From Sandaracinobacteroides sp041675905 (lineage in GTDB: Bacteria > Pseudomonadota > Alphaproteobacteria > Sphingomonadales > Sphingomonadaceae), in the NCBI GenBank assembly GCA_041675905.1, contig JBAYSX010000009.1, positions 1 through 64,000 of the forward strand: 64,000 nucleotides of DNA, given 5' to 3'. Shown piece after piece: positions 16,140 to 24,588 of the stretch. The notes under the pieces are model-generated. The model was not told the DNA's origin, searched no databases, and worked only from the letters and a program-made list of their open reading frames with translations. Position numbers and translations under genes: made by a program. How positions within the stretch are numbered: the first letter of the stretch is position 1; each line of letters starts with the position of its first letter.

Positions 16140-18086
16140 TCATTTCCCGTCGACAGCGTACACCAGAAGGGCGTTTCCGGGCATATGGTAGGAAAAACCA
16201 TAACCTGAGTTCGTAATCAGATGGCCATCCGCAATGGCAGGGCCCGGCCCGCTCATCGACCCGCCCTTCGCCACCATGCCGTTCGAAGTTTTTACCGGCA
16301 GCGTGGTATCCGTTTCCCAGATCACCTTGCCGCTGGCCCCGTCATAAGCCCGCAGCATTCCATCCATTGCGCCCGCAAAAACGACGCCCGGTATAGCAGT
16401 TGCCGCAGCCGAAATACCGGGATCGCAGTATTGCTTGCCCTGGCAATTGTCGGGGTGAAGCGTGCTCCAGAGAATCTTTCCGGTGTTGGCGTCCACTGCG
16501 TGCATCCCCGCGCGACCGGGTTCGTCTATCTTTTTGCCCATGGCGTCTTCGTTCATATCCGTAATGGGCACATAGACGCGGCTTCCTTCCGCAGCCATTC
16601 CGAAATGAACACCCCCCTGGATGCTCCCTCTGCCCACCTGAATCTGCCAGAGTATCTTTCCTTTATTGTCAGGGTCCACGGCTGTCATCACCCCGGATTT
16701 GGGGGTGGCGACAAGGATCTGCCTGCCGTCTTTCAAATCAACGATGAGGACGGACGCCGACAGATCATAATCGGGCCCCTTTTCTTCAGGACAATTCGGA
16801 TGTCCTCCGGCCAATGTACATGCGCTGTTCCATGCGTCTCCGGCCAATAGCTGACGCTGCCAGCGCCGCTGGCCTGATTTCATATCAACTGCAAAAATCG
16901 TGTCGGAGTTACCATCAGCCGGCGACGAATAATTCTCACCGCTGCCATGGTAGATGACACCGCGCTTGAGATCGAGCGTCGGACTTGTCCAGACAGGAGC
17001 GCCGGACGGACCCAGGATTTGTGTGCCGACCGACGTTTTTCCCTGATCGTGAGCAGGTTGCGGTATGGTATAGTGTCGCCACTTCTCGTTGCCTGTGGCC
17101 GTATCGAGAGCGACGACAGAACCCCGGAAGGTGCAACATGCGTAATTCGGGTCTGCGGTGCTGACGACTTCCAGAGAAGATACCGGCACAAATAACGTGT
17201 TGCCGTGGATGAGCGGAGCGCCCGTTATGGTGGCATTGGCATGATCGTCAGGATGCTGACGCCACAACACCTCACCGGTCAGGGCATCCATTGCATAAAC
17301 GCGACCCATCAGGTCACCAAAAAAGAGGCGCGGATTGCGGGCAGGTTTTTGCCCGTCCTCCCAGGGTTCCACCACGATGGCGGTACGCACTTCTGCAGAA
17401 ACCCGGCTTGTCCAGCGGGCGCATCCCGTATTCAGGTCGAACGCATAGATCGTTCCATCCTGGCTGCCAACAAATACGGCACCCATGGCGACCACCGGTT
17501 GCGACCGGGCACGCATCGCGGCCGGAAAGGCGAAGGCCCATTTAAGTTTCAGGTCTGGCACGTTGTCAGCCGTGAGACCGGCGACGCTCGTCGGGATAAA
17601 ACGTTTTGTATCATAACCCCAGCCGACCCGCGCGGGCGCCTTTGTCAGATCGAAGCGCGCTGCATCGCCTGTGCAGGTGGGAGGAGGAGGCGCGGGTTTC
17701 CAGGTAGCCAGATTGCTGTGGGTGATAAACTCCGCAACCTGCCGCCGCTCCATCTGGCTGAGGCTTGCCGCCTGTTGCTGCATGACGCCATCGTTGAGCG
17801 CGGTTAATACGGCGTCCGGCGCCATGGACTGCATCATTTCGCGGTGTGGCGCCTTGGGCACCCCCCCTTCATGACACATTGCGCAGTTTTCGGCGTAAAC
17901 AGCCTTGCCCGGATGCCGGTCCGCATCAAATGTGGCGTCGGATTTTACGAAGCTCTCTACGGGCTTGCCCACGGGTGTGTCCGGCGTTGCGCCGCCCGGA
18001 GCGCCCTGCGCCCGATTATGGAAGTTCGTAACCGTGGCCATAGCCAGGACAGCTATGGCTGCCCCTGCCCATTTTGCGGACTTCAT
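16140..18086 (-). CDS. Periplasmic PQQ- and cytochrome c-containing alcohol dehydrogenase, polyvinyl-alcohol-dehydrogenase type
   Basis: Quinohaemoprotein that oxidises an alcohol, probably secondary, in the periplasm and passes electrons to its own haem. The signal peptide covers about residues 1-29. A cytochrome c domain comes first, with haem site CAMCH at 68-72, and an eight-bladed PQQ propeller follows from about residue 165 with repeated AxDxxTG blade motifs. A vicinal Cys pair (317-318, in YACCTF) matches the disulfide ring that sits over PQQ. Cytochrome c placed N-terminal is the order seen in polyvinyl alcohol dehydrogenase (EC 1.1.2.6); type I and II quinoprotein alcohol dehydrogenases differ. 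The start at 18086 has an AGGAGG site; a longer frame exists without one. It lies 31 bp after an NTF2-like gene on the same strand. The true substrate may not be a polymer. Confidence 0.85.
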   Translation of the reverse strand: MKSAKWAGAAIAVLAMATVTNFHNRAQGAPGGATPDTPVGKPVESFVKSDATFDADRHPGKAVYAENCAMCHEGGVPKAPHREMMQSMAPDAVLTALNDGVMQQQAASLSQMERRQVAEFITHSNLATWKPAPPPPTCTGDAARFDLTKAPARVGWGYDTKRFIPTSVAGLTADNVPDLKLKWAFAFPAAMRARSQPVVAMGAVFVGSQDGTIYAFDLNTGCARWTSRVSAEVRTAIVVEPWEDGQKPARNPRLFFGDLMGRVYAMDALTGEVLWRQHPDDHANATITGAPLIHGNTLFVPVSSLEVVSTADPNYACCTFRGSVVALDTATGNEKWRHYTIPQPAHDQGKTSVGTQILGPSGAPVWTSPTLDLKRGVIYHGSGENYSSPADGNSDTIFAVDMKSGQRRWQRQLLAGDAWNSACTLAGGHPNCPEEKGPDYDLSASVLIVDLKDGRQILVATPKSGVMTAVDPDNKGKILWQIQVGRGSIQGGVHFGMAAEGSRVYVPITDMNEDAMGKKIDEPGRAGMHAVDANTGKILWSTLHPDNCQGKQYCDPGISAAATAIPGVVFAGAMDGMLRAYDGASGKVIWETDTTLPVKTSNGMVAKGGSMSGPGPAIADGHLITNSGYGFSYHMPGNALLVYAVDGK

Positions 18087-18117
18087 ATTGCCTCCTCCCG
18101 CTCTGTGTAAATGGCCG

Positions 18118-18642
18118 TCAGTTCGACGGCCAGTTTCTGTTTTCGCTGAAGTCCTTGCCGTGCCGTGCGCCGAGATTGAGGGACATCTGGCCCAGAAAGC
18201 TGTCGGTTGCAGGATCGGTACGCGCCCAGTCAACCAGTTCGCGCCGCTTCGCAATTTTCCAGCCCGCTCCCCGATCTTCATATTCATCGACATATCGACC
18301 GGCAACGAACAAATCTTTTTCCACGCCATCTTCGACAATCCGGTGCTGGGCGATGAAATAGATTTCCCCGCTGGCCTTTTTGCCGTCTATGCGGATGTGG
18401 GTTTGCAGAATCCCGTGCTGGCTGGCGATCATCTCACCCAGCAAGGTCTGTGCGAAGTTGACGAAGCCATCCGCGTCGCCGGCAAATGGACCGCAATCGA
18501 CAAAAGCATCATCATGAAAAACACTGCGGTGCAATTCCGGTATCAGACGGTCCTGCGCACGCATATAATTGCAGAGAAGTTCATTGATATCACGTCGGGC
18601 AACAAGGTCAGCAATATCATTCTGAATAGACTTGATATCCAC
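18118..18642 (-). CDS. NTF2-like (SnoaL_4-type) protein 1, dehydratase or isomerase candidate
   Basis: Small alpha+beta-barrel protein of the nuclear-transport-factor-2 superfamily (174 aa). Residues resembling the active site of bile-acid 7-alpha-dehydratase BaiE are visible: Tyr26 and Asp31 in NYMRAQD, His76 in ASQHG, and Arg133/134 in KIAKRRELVDW. This suggests a dehydratase, hydratase or isomerase, though ring-hydroxylating oxygenase beta subunits share the fold. It is clearly a paralogue of the gene at 34743-35279 (shared GEIYF, AGRY-DEY and RRREL-DWAR segments). It is upstream of, and probably co-transcribed with, the PQQ dehydrogenase. The function is not proven. Confidence 0.8.
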   Translation of the reverse strand: MDIKSIQNDIADLVARRDINELLCNYMRAQDRLIPELHRSVFHDDAFVDCGPFAGDADGFVNFAQTLLGEMIASQHGILQTHIRIDGKKASGEIYFIAQHRIVEDGVEKDLFVAGRYVDEYEDRGAGWKIAKRRELVDWARTDPATDSFLGQMSLNLGARHGKDFSENRNWPSN

Positions 18643-19260
18643 AAAAAATCACTCCGCTAATATTCGGCATGTCAATGAGATGGTGCGATGTGAGAGAAGA
18701 TAACCGCTGAAAAGTGAACTGGGCAGACATTCAGAATTGCCGGGGTGGGTGGTTCCCCAGGTGCCAATAATAAGCTGATCGTTGATCATCAGATCAGCGC
18801 TGGCATTGACGATGTGTGCAGGCTGAACCGTTGCCCGGCGCCAGCAAGGGAATGCCTGCGCGCAGAGGTGTGCTGGTCCGTTGCATGCGTTTCCCCCTTT
18901 TCTCCCTGCCGCTGCTTGTAACAGTCCGGAGCTATCGTGCCGGAACTGCCATTTTTGTCAGGTGTAGTGTAAACGCGATGCCGCGCCAGATATCAGCTGT
19001 GATTCAATCAGCCACGCGCAGGCGCGGAAAAACGTTGGGGGGGAGCGCACCTATCACATATAACAGGAATAGTCGGACCTGCGTTCCACTATAGATTTAA
19101 TCATAATGTTGCGGGTTGCCCGGGTCAGCCCGAAAAAATACAAATGCTGATAATCAGGCGGGGAGTGATTCGATAAAAATTGCATCATGCCGTCTGCCTT
19201 GAGGTAATAATAATGTCGCGCAATCTGCGCGGCTGTGCCGAGAACACGGGAGAATTTTCC
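18643..19260. other. 618-bp divergent intergenic region without a gene
   Basis: No coding frame with a plausible start or family resemblance was found. The region separates two divergent NTF2-like genes and should hold both promoters. One inverted repeat is visible: GCTGATC at 18774-18780 with GATCAGC at 18792-18798, a possible operator. AT-rich patches at about 19075-19145 are the likely site of the rightward promoter. Its length is unusual for this gene-dense window, so a degraded gene or small RNA cannot be excluded. Confidence 0.5.
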
Positions 19261-19740
19261 ATGACTGTTTCCATCGAGGAAAAGCTGCAACGCCTGCAGG
19301 ACATCCAGGATATCAAGGATTTGCGCTCCCGTTACGCATATGGTGCCAATATTATCGACAGCACGCCTGGCGATCTGAAGGCGTTTGCCGCCCTGTTTGC
19401 GCATGACGGGAAATTTGACGTCGGCATGGGGGTTGCAACCGGCCCGGCGGAAATCGAACAAATGATGAGCGGGATCACGACGCAGTGGAAATGCGCCATG
19501 CACTATATGCTCAATCCCGTAATCGATCTGGATGGCGACCGTGGGCGAGGCACATATACGGGGCTGTTTGCCTTTGTGTCTGAGGATAATCCTGGTCCCA
19601 TCTGGCTTTCCAACATCTATCACGATACTTATGTGCGTACGAAGGAAGGCTGGCGTTTCCAGTCCGTGAGCATTCGCACGGCGTTCGCGGACCCGGCTTT
19701 CCTCGCAGGATATGCCGACAAGTTGCTGGTCGAGGGCTGA
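19261..19740 (+). CDS. NTF2-like (SnoaL_4-type) protein 2, closest to BaiE-type dehydratases
   Basis: A 159-aa NTF2-fold protein. Of the NTF2-like genes here it looks most like BaiE: it opens with a helical LQDIQDIKDLRSRYAYG segment (Tyr25), has His81 in AMHYMLNP and Arg139 in VSIRTAF, the positions of three BaiE active-site residues. This points to dehydration or isomerisation of an alicyclic alcohol or ketone. The ATG at 19261 follows GGGAGA by seven bases; a longer frame from 19180 is not supported. It leads a rightward run with the TIM-barrel protein, SDR and VOC genes. Confidence 0.82.
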   Translation: MTVSIEEKLQRLQDIQDIKDLRSRYAYGANIIDSTPGDLKAFAALFAHDGKFDVGMGVATGPAEIEQMMSGITTQWKCAMHYMLNPVIDLDGDRGRGTYTGLFAFVSEDNPGPIWLSNIYHDTYVRTKEGWRFQSVSIRTAFADPAFLAGYADKLLVEG

Positions 19741-19819
19741 CGGGACACAATTCCTGGCCGATACGACCATTCCGGCGTGTAGAAACGCCTGACCAATAAA
19801 ACCCGGGTCCTGTCCTTTT

Positions 19820-20647
19820 ATGCGCGAACTTGCCCTGCACCAGATTACCGCCATGGAGGCGTCGCCGCCCGATCTCGTCTCGATTGCGGCAGAGGCGGGT
19901 TGCAAGAAGGTTTGCATCTTCGTGCTCTCGCCCCTCGTGCCGGTGAACGGCAGCGACCGGATGGAACCCCTGTTCCCGACAGTCACGGATGATACCAAAC
20001 AGGCGATGAAGGATCGCCTTGCCGCGTGCGGTGTCTCCGTGATGAATATCGAATTTTTTCCCATAGACGCGGATACCGACCTGCAATCCTACCGCGCCCC
20101 GTTGGCACTGGGTGCGGAACTGGGCGCGGAACGTATTGTCACGCATGTCCACGACACGGACACAGAAAGGGCAGCGCGAAATCTGGCCCTGCTGTGTGAC
20201 ATTGCGCAGGAATATGGGCTGCAGGTCGGGCTGGAATTCATGGGACTCTCGCCCGGATGCAATTCGCTTGCAAAGGCCAGGGAGCTCGTTCTGAAGGCGA
20301 AACGGCCCAATCTGGGTATTGCGATCGACGCGCTCCATCTCGTCCGGACGGGGAGCAGAATCGACGAGGTCGCTGCCCTTGATCCGGAACTGATCGCCTA
20401 TGTTCAGCTCTGCGATGGGCCTCATCTGGAGAAAAGTGACGACTATCTGCCGGAGGCTCTCGATCGCCTGGCTCCCGGAGAAGGCGTTTTTCCGCTCAAG
20501 GAATTTGTCCGGGCCTTGCCGGCAAACGTGCCTATGGATGTCGAGGTGCCCTCCGAGAAGTTACGCGCGGAGGGCATCGGTCCGCTGGAACGGACCATTC
20601 GGGCCGTCCATGCCTGCCGTGCGCTCCTTCAGGACGCAGCGGCGTAA
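19820..20647 (+). CDS. TIM-barrel protein 1, xylose-isomerase-like/AP-endonuclease-2 family
   Basis: A 275-aa barrel of the sugar-phosphate isomerase/epimerase superfamily (PF01261). The usual metal-site positions are filled: Glu139 (GLEFMG), Asp170 with His173 (IDALH), Gln196 (YVQLCDG) and Glu242 (VEVPSE). Gln in place of the common His is also found in 3-dehydroshikimate dehydratases of this superfamily. The reaction could be an isomerisation, epimerisation or lyase step; I cannot assign a substrate. It lies between the NTF2-like gene and the SDR, a trio that recurs twice more in the window. Confidence 0.8.
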   Translation: MRELALHQITAMEASPPDLVSIAAEAGCKKVCIFVLSPLVPVNGSDRMEPLFPTVTDDTKQAMKDRLAACGVSVMNIEFFPIDADTDLQSYRAPLALGAELGAERIVTHVHDTDTERAARNLALLCDIAQEYGLQVGLEFMGLSPGCNSLAKARELVLKAKRPNLGIAIDALHLVRTGSRIDEVAALDPELIAYVQLCDGPHLEKSDDYLPEALDRLAPGEGVFPLKEFVRALPANVPMDVEVPSEKLRAEGIGPLERTIRAVHACRALLQDAAA

Positions 20648-20673
20648 ACCTTATCGATGTTCAGGAGAGAAAT

Positions 20674-21441
20674 ATGGGCAGATTGCAGGATAAAGTCGTC
20701 ATCATTCTGGGCGCTTCGGATGAGCGGAGCATGGGCGCCGCTACGGCGCATCGGTTTGCTCGCGAAGGCGCCAGGCTCATTCTCGCGGCCCGGCGTCTGG
20801 AGAAGGTCGAAGCGATTGCAAAGAGCGTCGGCGGCGTACCCATGGCGTGCGATATCACCGACGAAGAGCAAATTGCGGCGCTCGCGAACCGCGCCGTCAA
20901 GGAGTTCGGCAAGCTTGACGTGGCGATAAACTATGCCGGCGCGAATGCCCAGGCTCCCGTTTCCGAACTCACGCGCGAGCAACTTCAGCTGATGTGTGAC
21001 GTGCACCTGATCGGCTCAGGCCTGTTCTTCAAGCATATGTCGCGCTGCATGACCGCGGGTGGCTCGATTGTCACTGCGTCATCGCTGACGGCGGTGGTGG
21101 CTCCCCCCGGACTGGCCGCCTATTCCGGCACCAAGAGAGGCGTGGATCAGATGGTGCGTGTCGCCGCCAATGAACTGGGGGCAAGGGGAATCCGCGTCAA
21201 TTCGATCATACCGGGATTCACCCGGTCGGGGATGACGGAAGATTATTTCGCCATCCCCACGCTCGAAGGGGCATTTGTCCGGGAGATACCGCTTGGACGG
21301 CTGGGCAGTGTCGAAGACATCGCCAATGCGGCGCTTTGGCTTGCATCAGACGAATCCTGTTCCACAACCGGGCAATTTATCGATTGCACAAGCGGCCAGT
21401 CCTTGCGCCGGACGCCCACCGACGAAGAATTGATGCGTTGA
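20674..21441 (+). CDS. Short-chain dehydrogenase/reductase 1, enoyl-reductase-like glycine motif
   Basis: NAD(P)-dependent alcohol/ketone oxidoreductase (255 aa). The cofactor loop ILGASDERSMGAATA has the SMG spacing of FabI-type enoyl reductases in place of the usual TGxxxGIG. The catalytic site is nevertheless classical: Ser in TASSL and Tyr-x3-Lys in YSGTK. The protein ends with SGQSLRRTPTDEE, shared almost exactly with the SDR at 38396-39160 (SGQALRRTPRDEE), so the two are close paralogues. It sits 26 bp after the TIM-barrel gene in a rightward operon. Confidence 0.85.
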   Translation: MGRLQDKVVIILGASDERSMGAATAHRFAREGARLILAARRLEKVEAIAKSVGGVPMACDITDEEQIAALANRAVKEFGKLDVAINYAGANAQAPVSELTREQLQLMCDVHLIGSGLFFKHMSRCMTAGGSIVTASSLTAVVAPPGLAAYSGTKRGVDQMVRVAANELGARGIRVNSIIPGFTRSGMTEDYFAIPTLEGAFVREIPLGRLGSVEDIANAALWLASDESCSTTGQFIDCTSGQSLRRTPTDEELMR

Positions 21442-21558
21442 GTGCAGAATAAAAACACCGATCGTTAAATTAGTGTTGGCCGCTGCGGCATCATTACGGC
21501 AACGGCGGGAAATGGACAGCCTGTGCTGCAGCACTGCTGCCTGAAAAAGGAATCCAGA

Positions 21559-22101
21559 ATGATTCAATTTGTCGACTTCACGCAAATCTGCTGGGTTGTT
21601 GCGGATCTGGATGAGGCGATCCGGCGTTGGCATCGGACAACGGGTATTGGTCCGTTTTACTGCATACGATCTCCGGAGATTGGCAATTATCATTATCGGG
21701 GAGTACCGGCCATGCTCGATATGGACGTCGCACTTGCGCAGGCAGGCAATATCCAGATCGAATTGATCCAGCCGAAGAGCGATACGCCCTCTGCCTACCG
21801 GGATTCATGCCCGGCCGGGACAGAAGCAATGCATCATCTGGGCAAGGTGACAGCTGATTTTGACAGGGACTACGCCCATTATCGCGATCTCGGCTTCGCG
21901 GAAGCGCAGTCCGGTTTCGCCGGGACCGCCCGTTTCGCCTATTTCGATACCCGCGAAAGCCTGGGGTATATGATTGAATTGATCGAGCGCGACGATGCTC
22001 TCAACGGGATGTTCCAGATGGTCGCCGATGCTGCGGTGAACTGGGATGGAAGTGATCCCTGGCGGGAGATATCTCTCGTGCAGGATGCGCTCACGGACTG
22101 A
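21559..22101 (+). CDS. VOC superfamily (glyoxalase-like) protein
   Basis: A 180-aa protein of the vicinal-oxygen-chelate fold, in the glyoxalase_4 / methylmalonyl-CoA-epimerase-like group. It opens with FTQICWVVADLDEAIRRWHRTTGIGPF and has IQIELIQP and a later HHLGK with a metal-type His, plus GYMIELIE near the end. Members include epimerases, dioxygenases and lyases, so no reaction is assigned. The ATG at 21559 follows AAAAGG by eight bases; the longer frame from 21523 is not needed. It is the last gene of the run that starts at 19261, 117 bp after the SDR. Confidence 0.82.
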   Translation: MIQFVDFTQICWVVADLDEAIRRWHRTTGIGPFYCIRSPEIGNYHYRGVPAMLDMDVALAQAGNIQIELIQPKSDTPSAYRDSCPAGTEAMHHLGKVTADFDRDYAHYRDLGFAEAQSGFAGTARFAYFDTRESLGYMIELIERDDALNGMFQMVADAAVNWDGSDPWREISLVQDALTD

Positions 22102-22169
22102 TGAATTCTTGTCCGTGCTGCCGGGCAAAAAGCCGCCCCTACCGGCCGATTATCCCTGGAACCGGAAAT

Positions 22170-22382
22170 TTATTCGCTCGGTTCCAGTAGTCGATGAAGG
22201 TGGGCAATCACATATTTCATGTTCGCGTCGTCCACCGTCCGCTGCGCCTCACCGCGCCACGCGGCTTCGGCGGTAGCATAATCAGGGTAAATCCCGACAA
22301 TATGGAGATTGTCGGGATGTTCGAATTCATGGCCCGACGGGTCTTTCACCCGACCGCCAAAAACCAGATGCAATTTGCTCAT
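22170..22382 (-). CDS. DUF4170 family protein
   Basis: A 70-aa protein of the alphaproteobacterial DUF4170 family, recognised by the pattern KLHLVFGGRVKDP, then LHIVGIYPDYATAEAAW and MKYVIAHLHRLLEP. The function is unknown. The start at 22382 (MSKLH) is the family start; the upstream extension to 22418 has no support. It follows mlaC on the same strand with a 63 bp gap. Confidence 0.85.
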   Translation of the reverse strand: MSKLHLVFGGRVKDPSGHEFEHPDNLHIVGIYPDYATAEAAWRGEAQRTVDDANMKYVIAHLHRLLEPSE

Positions 22383-22445
22383 GGCGACGCTATCGGCTGA
22401 ATGACCCGCCCGCGTCAAGATACCGCAGCGGGCAGGCAGCCATGT

Positions 22446-23066
22446 CTATTTCGCCTGACGCATAAAGTTGACCAGTGCGTCGAAACCGTTTTTCTCGATA
22501 TAGGCGTTGAAATCGGCTTCCTGGGTCAGGGAAATATTGACGCCATTCACCGTCAGATTCTGGATCAGTGGCTTCGGGCCGTTTGCCTTGACCGTCCAGA
22601 TCGCATCGATAGGCTTGCCGCCTTTCGGATCGCTGACAGAGGAAAACACGTCGACATCGCCGCGCGTGCCGCGCGGCGCCGTACGAATGACCCGTACTTG
22701 TGAATCGGCATAGTCATAGAGGCGGTCCGAATAGGTGTTCACCAGAAAATCCGGCAACGCCGCACGATAGGCGGAAAGCTGCTGCGGCGTCAGACTGGCG
22801 CGATGACGGCGAATCAGCCGTAACCCGGCTTCGTCAAGATTGAAGTTCTCCCGCAACAGCGCACGAAACTGTGTCCGCGCATCATCCCGCGAAAGCGAAT
22901 CGTCCCGCAAAATGCCAAAAGCCCGATTCGCCAAACGATCCACAAACTTGCCAGCGGCTTCCGCCTGTACCGGTGTGGCCGCCGCTGCCGGTTCTTGCGC
23001 CCAAACGGGGGCAACCGGCACCGTCATCAGCGCCAGCGCCAGCGAAAGGGTTACAGGCTTCATCAT
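22446..23066 (-). CDS. mlaC: MlaC-type phospholipid-binding periplasmic protein
   Basis: Periplasmic carrier of the Mla lipid-asymmetry pathway, shuttling phospholipid between the outer-membrane complex and the MlaFEDB transporter. The 206-aa protein has a signal peptide ending at VWAQEP and the MlaC/Ttg2D features LRENFNLDEAGLRLI, LVNTYSDRLYDY and the C-terminal GVNISLTQEADFNAYIEK. The MlaA, D, E and F partners are not in the window, so this is a stand-alone copy. I use the ATG at 23066; the TTG at 23075 leaves no room for the GGAGG site. Confidence 0.88.
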   Translation of the reverse strand: MMKPVTLSLALALMTVPVAPVWAQEPAAAATPVQAEAAGKFVDRLANRAFGILRDDSLSRDDARTQFRALLRENFNLDEAGLRLIRRHRASLTPQQLSAYRAALPDFLVNTYSDRLYDYADSQVRVIRTAPRGTRGDVDVFSSVSDPKGGKPIDAIWTVKANGPKPLIQNLTVNGVNISLTQEADFNAYIEKNGFDALVNFMRQAK

Positions 23067-23176
23067 CCTCGGCAATCCTCCAGTTTCGGGGCGCCGGTAC
23101 CGCGCCCCTGGAAATAGTGTTTACAGGGAAAGGTTTGAATTGATGTTGAACGACCGGTTCAGATCACAGTCGACAG

Positions 23177-23219
23177 CGGCCCATTCGCCCACGGCCAGGC
23201 GTGCGGAACGAATGGGCCG
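23177..23219. repeat. Large imperfect hairpin upstream of mlaC
   Basis: CGGCCCATTCG at 23177-23187 pairs perfectly with CGAATGGGCCG at 23209-23219, and the loop holds a second small stem (CACG at 23190-23193 with CGTG at 23200-23203). It lies 17 bp after the stop of the DUF3618-like gene and 110 bp before mlaC on the minus strand. It lacks a T-tract, so it could be a weak terminator, an RNA-stabilising end or an operator. Confidence 0.5.
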
Positions 23220-23236
23220 AAACTGGTTTGGAATTT

Positions 23237-24085
23237 TCAGTTTTTTGTATGCAGCCGATCAGCCAGGGCATTCCGCACCTGATCCAGCTTCTGCCGGGAG
23301 GCATCCGCCGCCTGACGCAGCTCGTTGCGCGCCGTATCGGCATTGAAGCCGGCTTTATCCAGCCGTTCGACGGCGTTATCATAGGCCCGCCGCGCGCCGG
23401 AAACCGCCTCCTTCATGGGTGTATTGGCTCCGACGGCTGCAGACTTGCGCCCGCTACGTTTCGATGTCAGCGCTGCAACCGCGACACCCAGGGCCGCCCC
23501 GGCCACCAGGACACCCCAGGGATGTGCTTCACTTTGGCGGGAGGCCCAATCCCGCGCCTGCACAACTTTTTCACGCGCCCGTTCGGCGGCGATATAGGCC
23601 GCTTCAGCAGCTTCACCGGCGCGTTCACCCGCCGATTCACGTAACAACGCCGCCTTGGAACGTGCCGAATAATAGGTTTCGCCTGCCCGCGCGCCAAGAT
23701 GAGATGCCTCGTCGCGCACGCGATCCCAGGCGCGGCTCTTGTCCTCATATTCATTCATGATCGATGGGTCCTCCATTGCATAGGCTTCATACAGCGGAAC
23801 AGGCGGCGCTTGCTTCCGGCGACGGGATTGAATGACGCAAATCGCGGCCACTGCGCCCGCCATCGCAAGCGCGCCACCCATCGCCATTGCCCGATTCTCG
23901 CGGGCCCATTGCAGGGAGTCGTGTGCGACCCTGGCTGCTTCGCCGCGCGTATATTCCCAGCCTTCCTGCATCAGGTTGTTGACGGTCATCCGCTCCGCCA
24001 GTTCGTCCAGTGAATCGACAAGCCGCGCCAACCGGGCATCCGCTTCTGCAGCAAGCGCAAGCGTCGGGGTTGTGCTGTCCGTCAT
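23237..24085 (-). CDS. DUF3618-like membrane-anchored helical protein
   Basis: A 282-aa Ala- and Arg-rich, strongly helical protein. The N-terminal segment RLARLVDSLDELAERM resembles DUF3618. One membrane span lies at about residues 69-86 (AMGGALAMAGAVAAICVI) and another at about 190-207 (PWGVLVAGAALGVAVAAL), with a charged helical stretch between and a coiled-coil-like C-terminus. It is the last gene of a three-gene set on this strand: its ATG overlaps the stop of the holin-like gene by ATGA. The function is unknown; envelope stress or cell-shape roles are guesses from the context. Confidence 0.7.
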   Translation of the reverse strand: MTDSTTPTLALAAEADARLARLVDSLDELAERMTVNNLMQEGWEYTRGEAARVAHDSLQWARENRAMAMGGALAMAGAVAAICVIQSRRRKQAPPVPLYEAYAMEDPSIMNEYEDKSRAWDRVRDEASHLGARAGETYYSARSKAALLRESAGERAGEAAEAAYIAAERAREKVVQARDWASRQSEAHPWGVLVAGAALGVAVAALTSKRSGRKSAAVGANTPMKEAVSGARRAYDNAVERLDKAGFNADTARNELRQAADASRQKLDQVRNALADRLHTKN

Positions 24086-24588
24086 GTTTCCTCTGCTTTC
24101 TGTAGGTCATCCGTTCGATTTTGCAGCTTTGCGATGTCCCGCCGGATGCGTCCGATACTGCGCTTCGGCAACAGACCGCGACCGCGCACGGTAGCCCGGG
24201 CCGTCACAGCAAGTACCACTGCTACCAGAAGGGAGACGATACCTGTCAGGAGCAGTGCCCATAACAAACCGATCACCATTGCCAGCGCAACGATGGCGGC
24301 GGCGAGCAAAAATACAATCGCCAGTCCGGAAAACAATATCGCAACACCGCCGAATGCCGCCGCTCGCCCGAACGCGCCAAGATTATCGCGGATCTCCCGC
24401 TGTCCAAGCGTGACTTCCGTCTGGAACAAGCGGGTCGCATCGACGAACGCTTCCGTCCATACATTGCCCAACGGTCGCCGCTCATCCGGATCGGGGGTTT
24501 CTATCGCGGCGTCTCCGTCCATATTTCCCGGATCTGAAACAGATTCGCCCGATTCGTTCCAGCCGTCGGGTGTGCCGTCAGTCTTCAT
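24082..24588 (-). CDS. Phage-holin family (holin superfamily III-like) membrane protein
   Basis: A 168-aa protein with two closely spaced membrane spans, about residues 75-100 (GGVAILFSGLAIVFLLAAAIV) and 105-130, flanked by charged helices: the pattern of the Phage_holin_3_6 family. In free-living alphaproteobacteria these are chromosomal envelope proteins, not lysis genes. The acidic N-terminus is probably cytoplasmic. The start at 24588 gives an 11-bp overlap with the upstream gene; a GTG at 24597 is an alternative. Its stop overlaps the next ATG, so the three genes are translationally coupled. Confidence 0.75.
   Translation of the reverse strand: MKTDGTPDGWNESGESVSDPGNMDGDAAIETPDPDERRPLGNVWTEAFVDATRLFQTEVTLGQREIRDNLGAFGRAAAFGGVAILFSGLAIVFLLAAAIVALAMVIGLLWALLLTGIVSLLVAVVLAVTARATVRGRGLLPKRSIGRIRRDIAKLQNRTDDLQKAEET

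Noticed and set aside
16140..18338. Longer start for the PQQ dehydrogenase at 18338
   Set aside because: It overlaps the NTF2-like gene; the ATG at 18086 has AGGAGG and a signal peptide.
19820..20647. C-glycoside deglycosylase or 3-keto-sugar lyase for the TIM barrel
   Set aside because: The superfamily is shared, but the characteristic small partner subunit and sugar oxidoreductase are absent.
24082..24588. Prophage, on account of the holin-family protein
   Set aside because: No endolysin, capsid, integrase or attachment sites; such holin-like genes are common chromosomal envelope genes.
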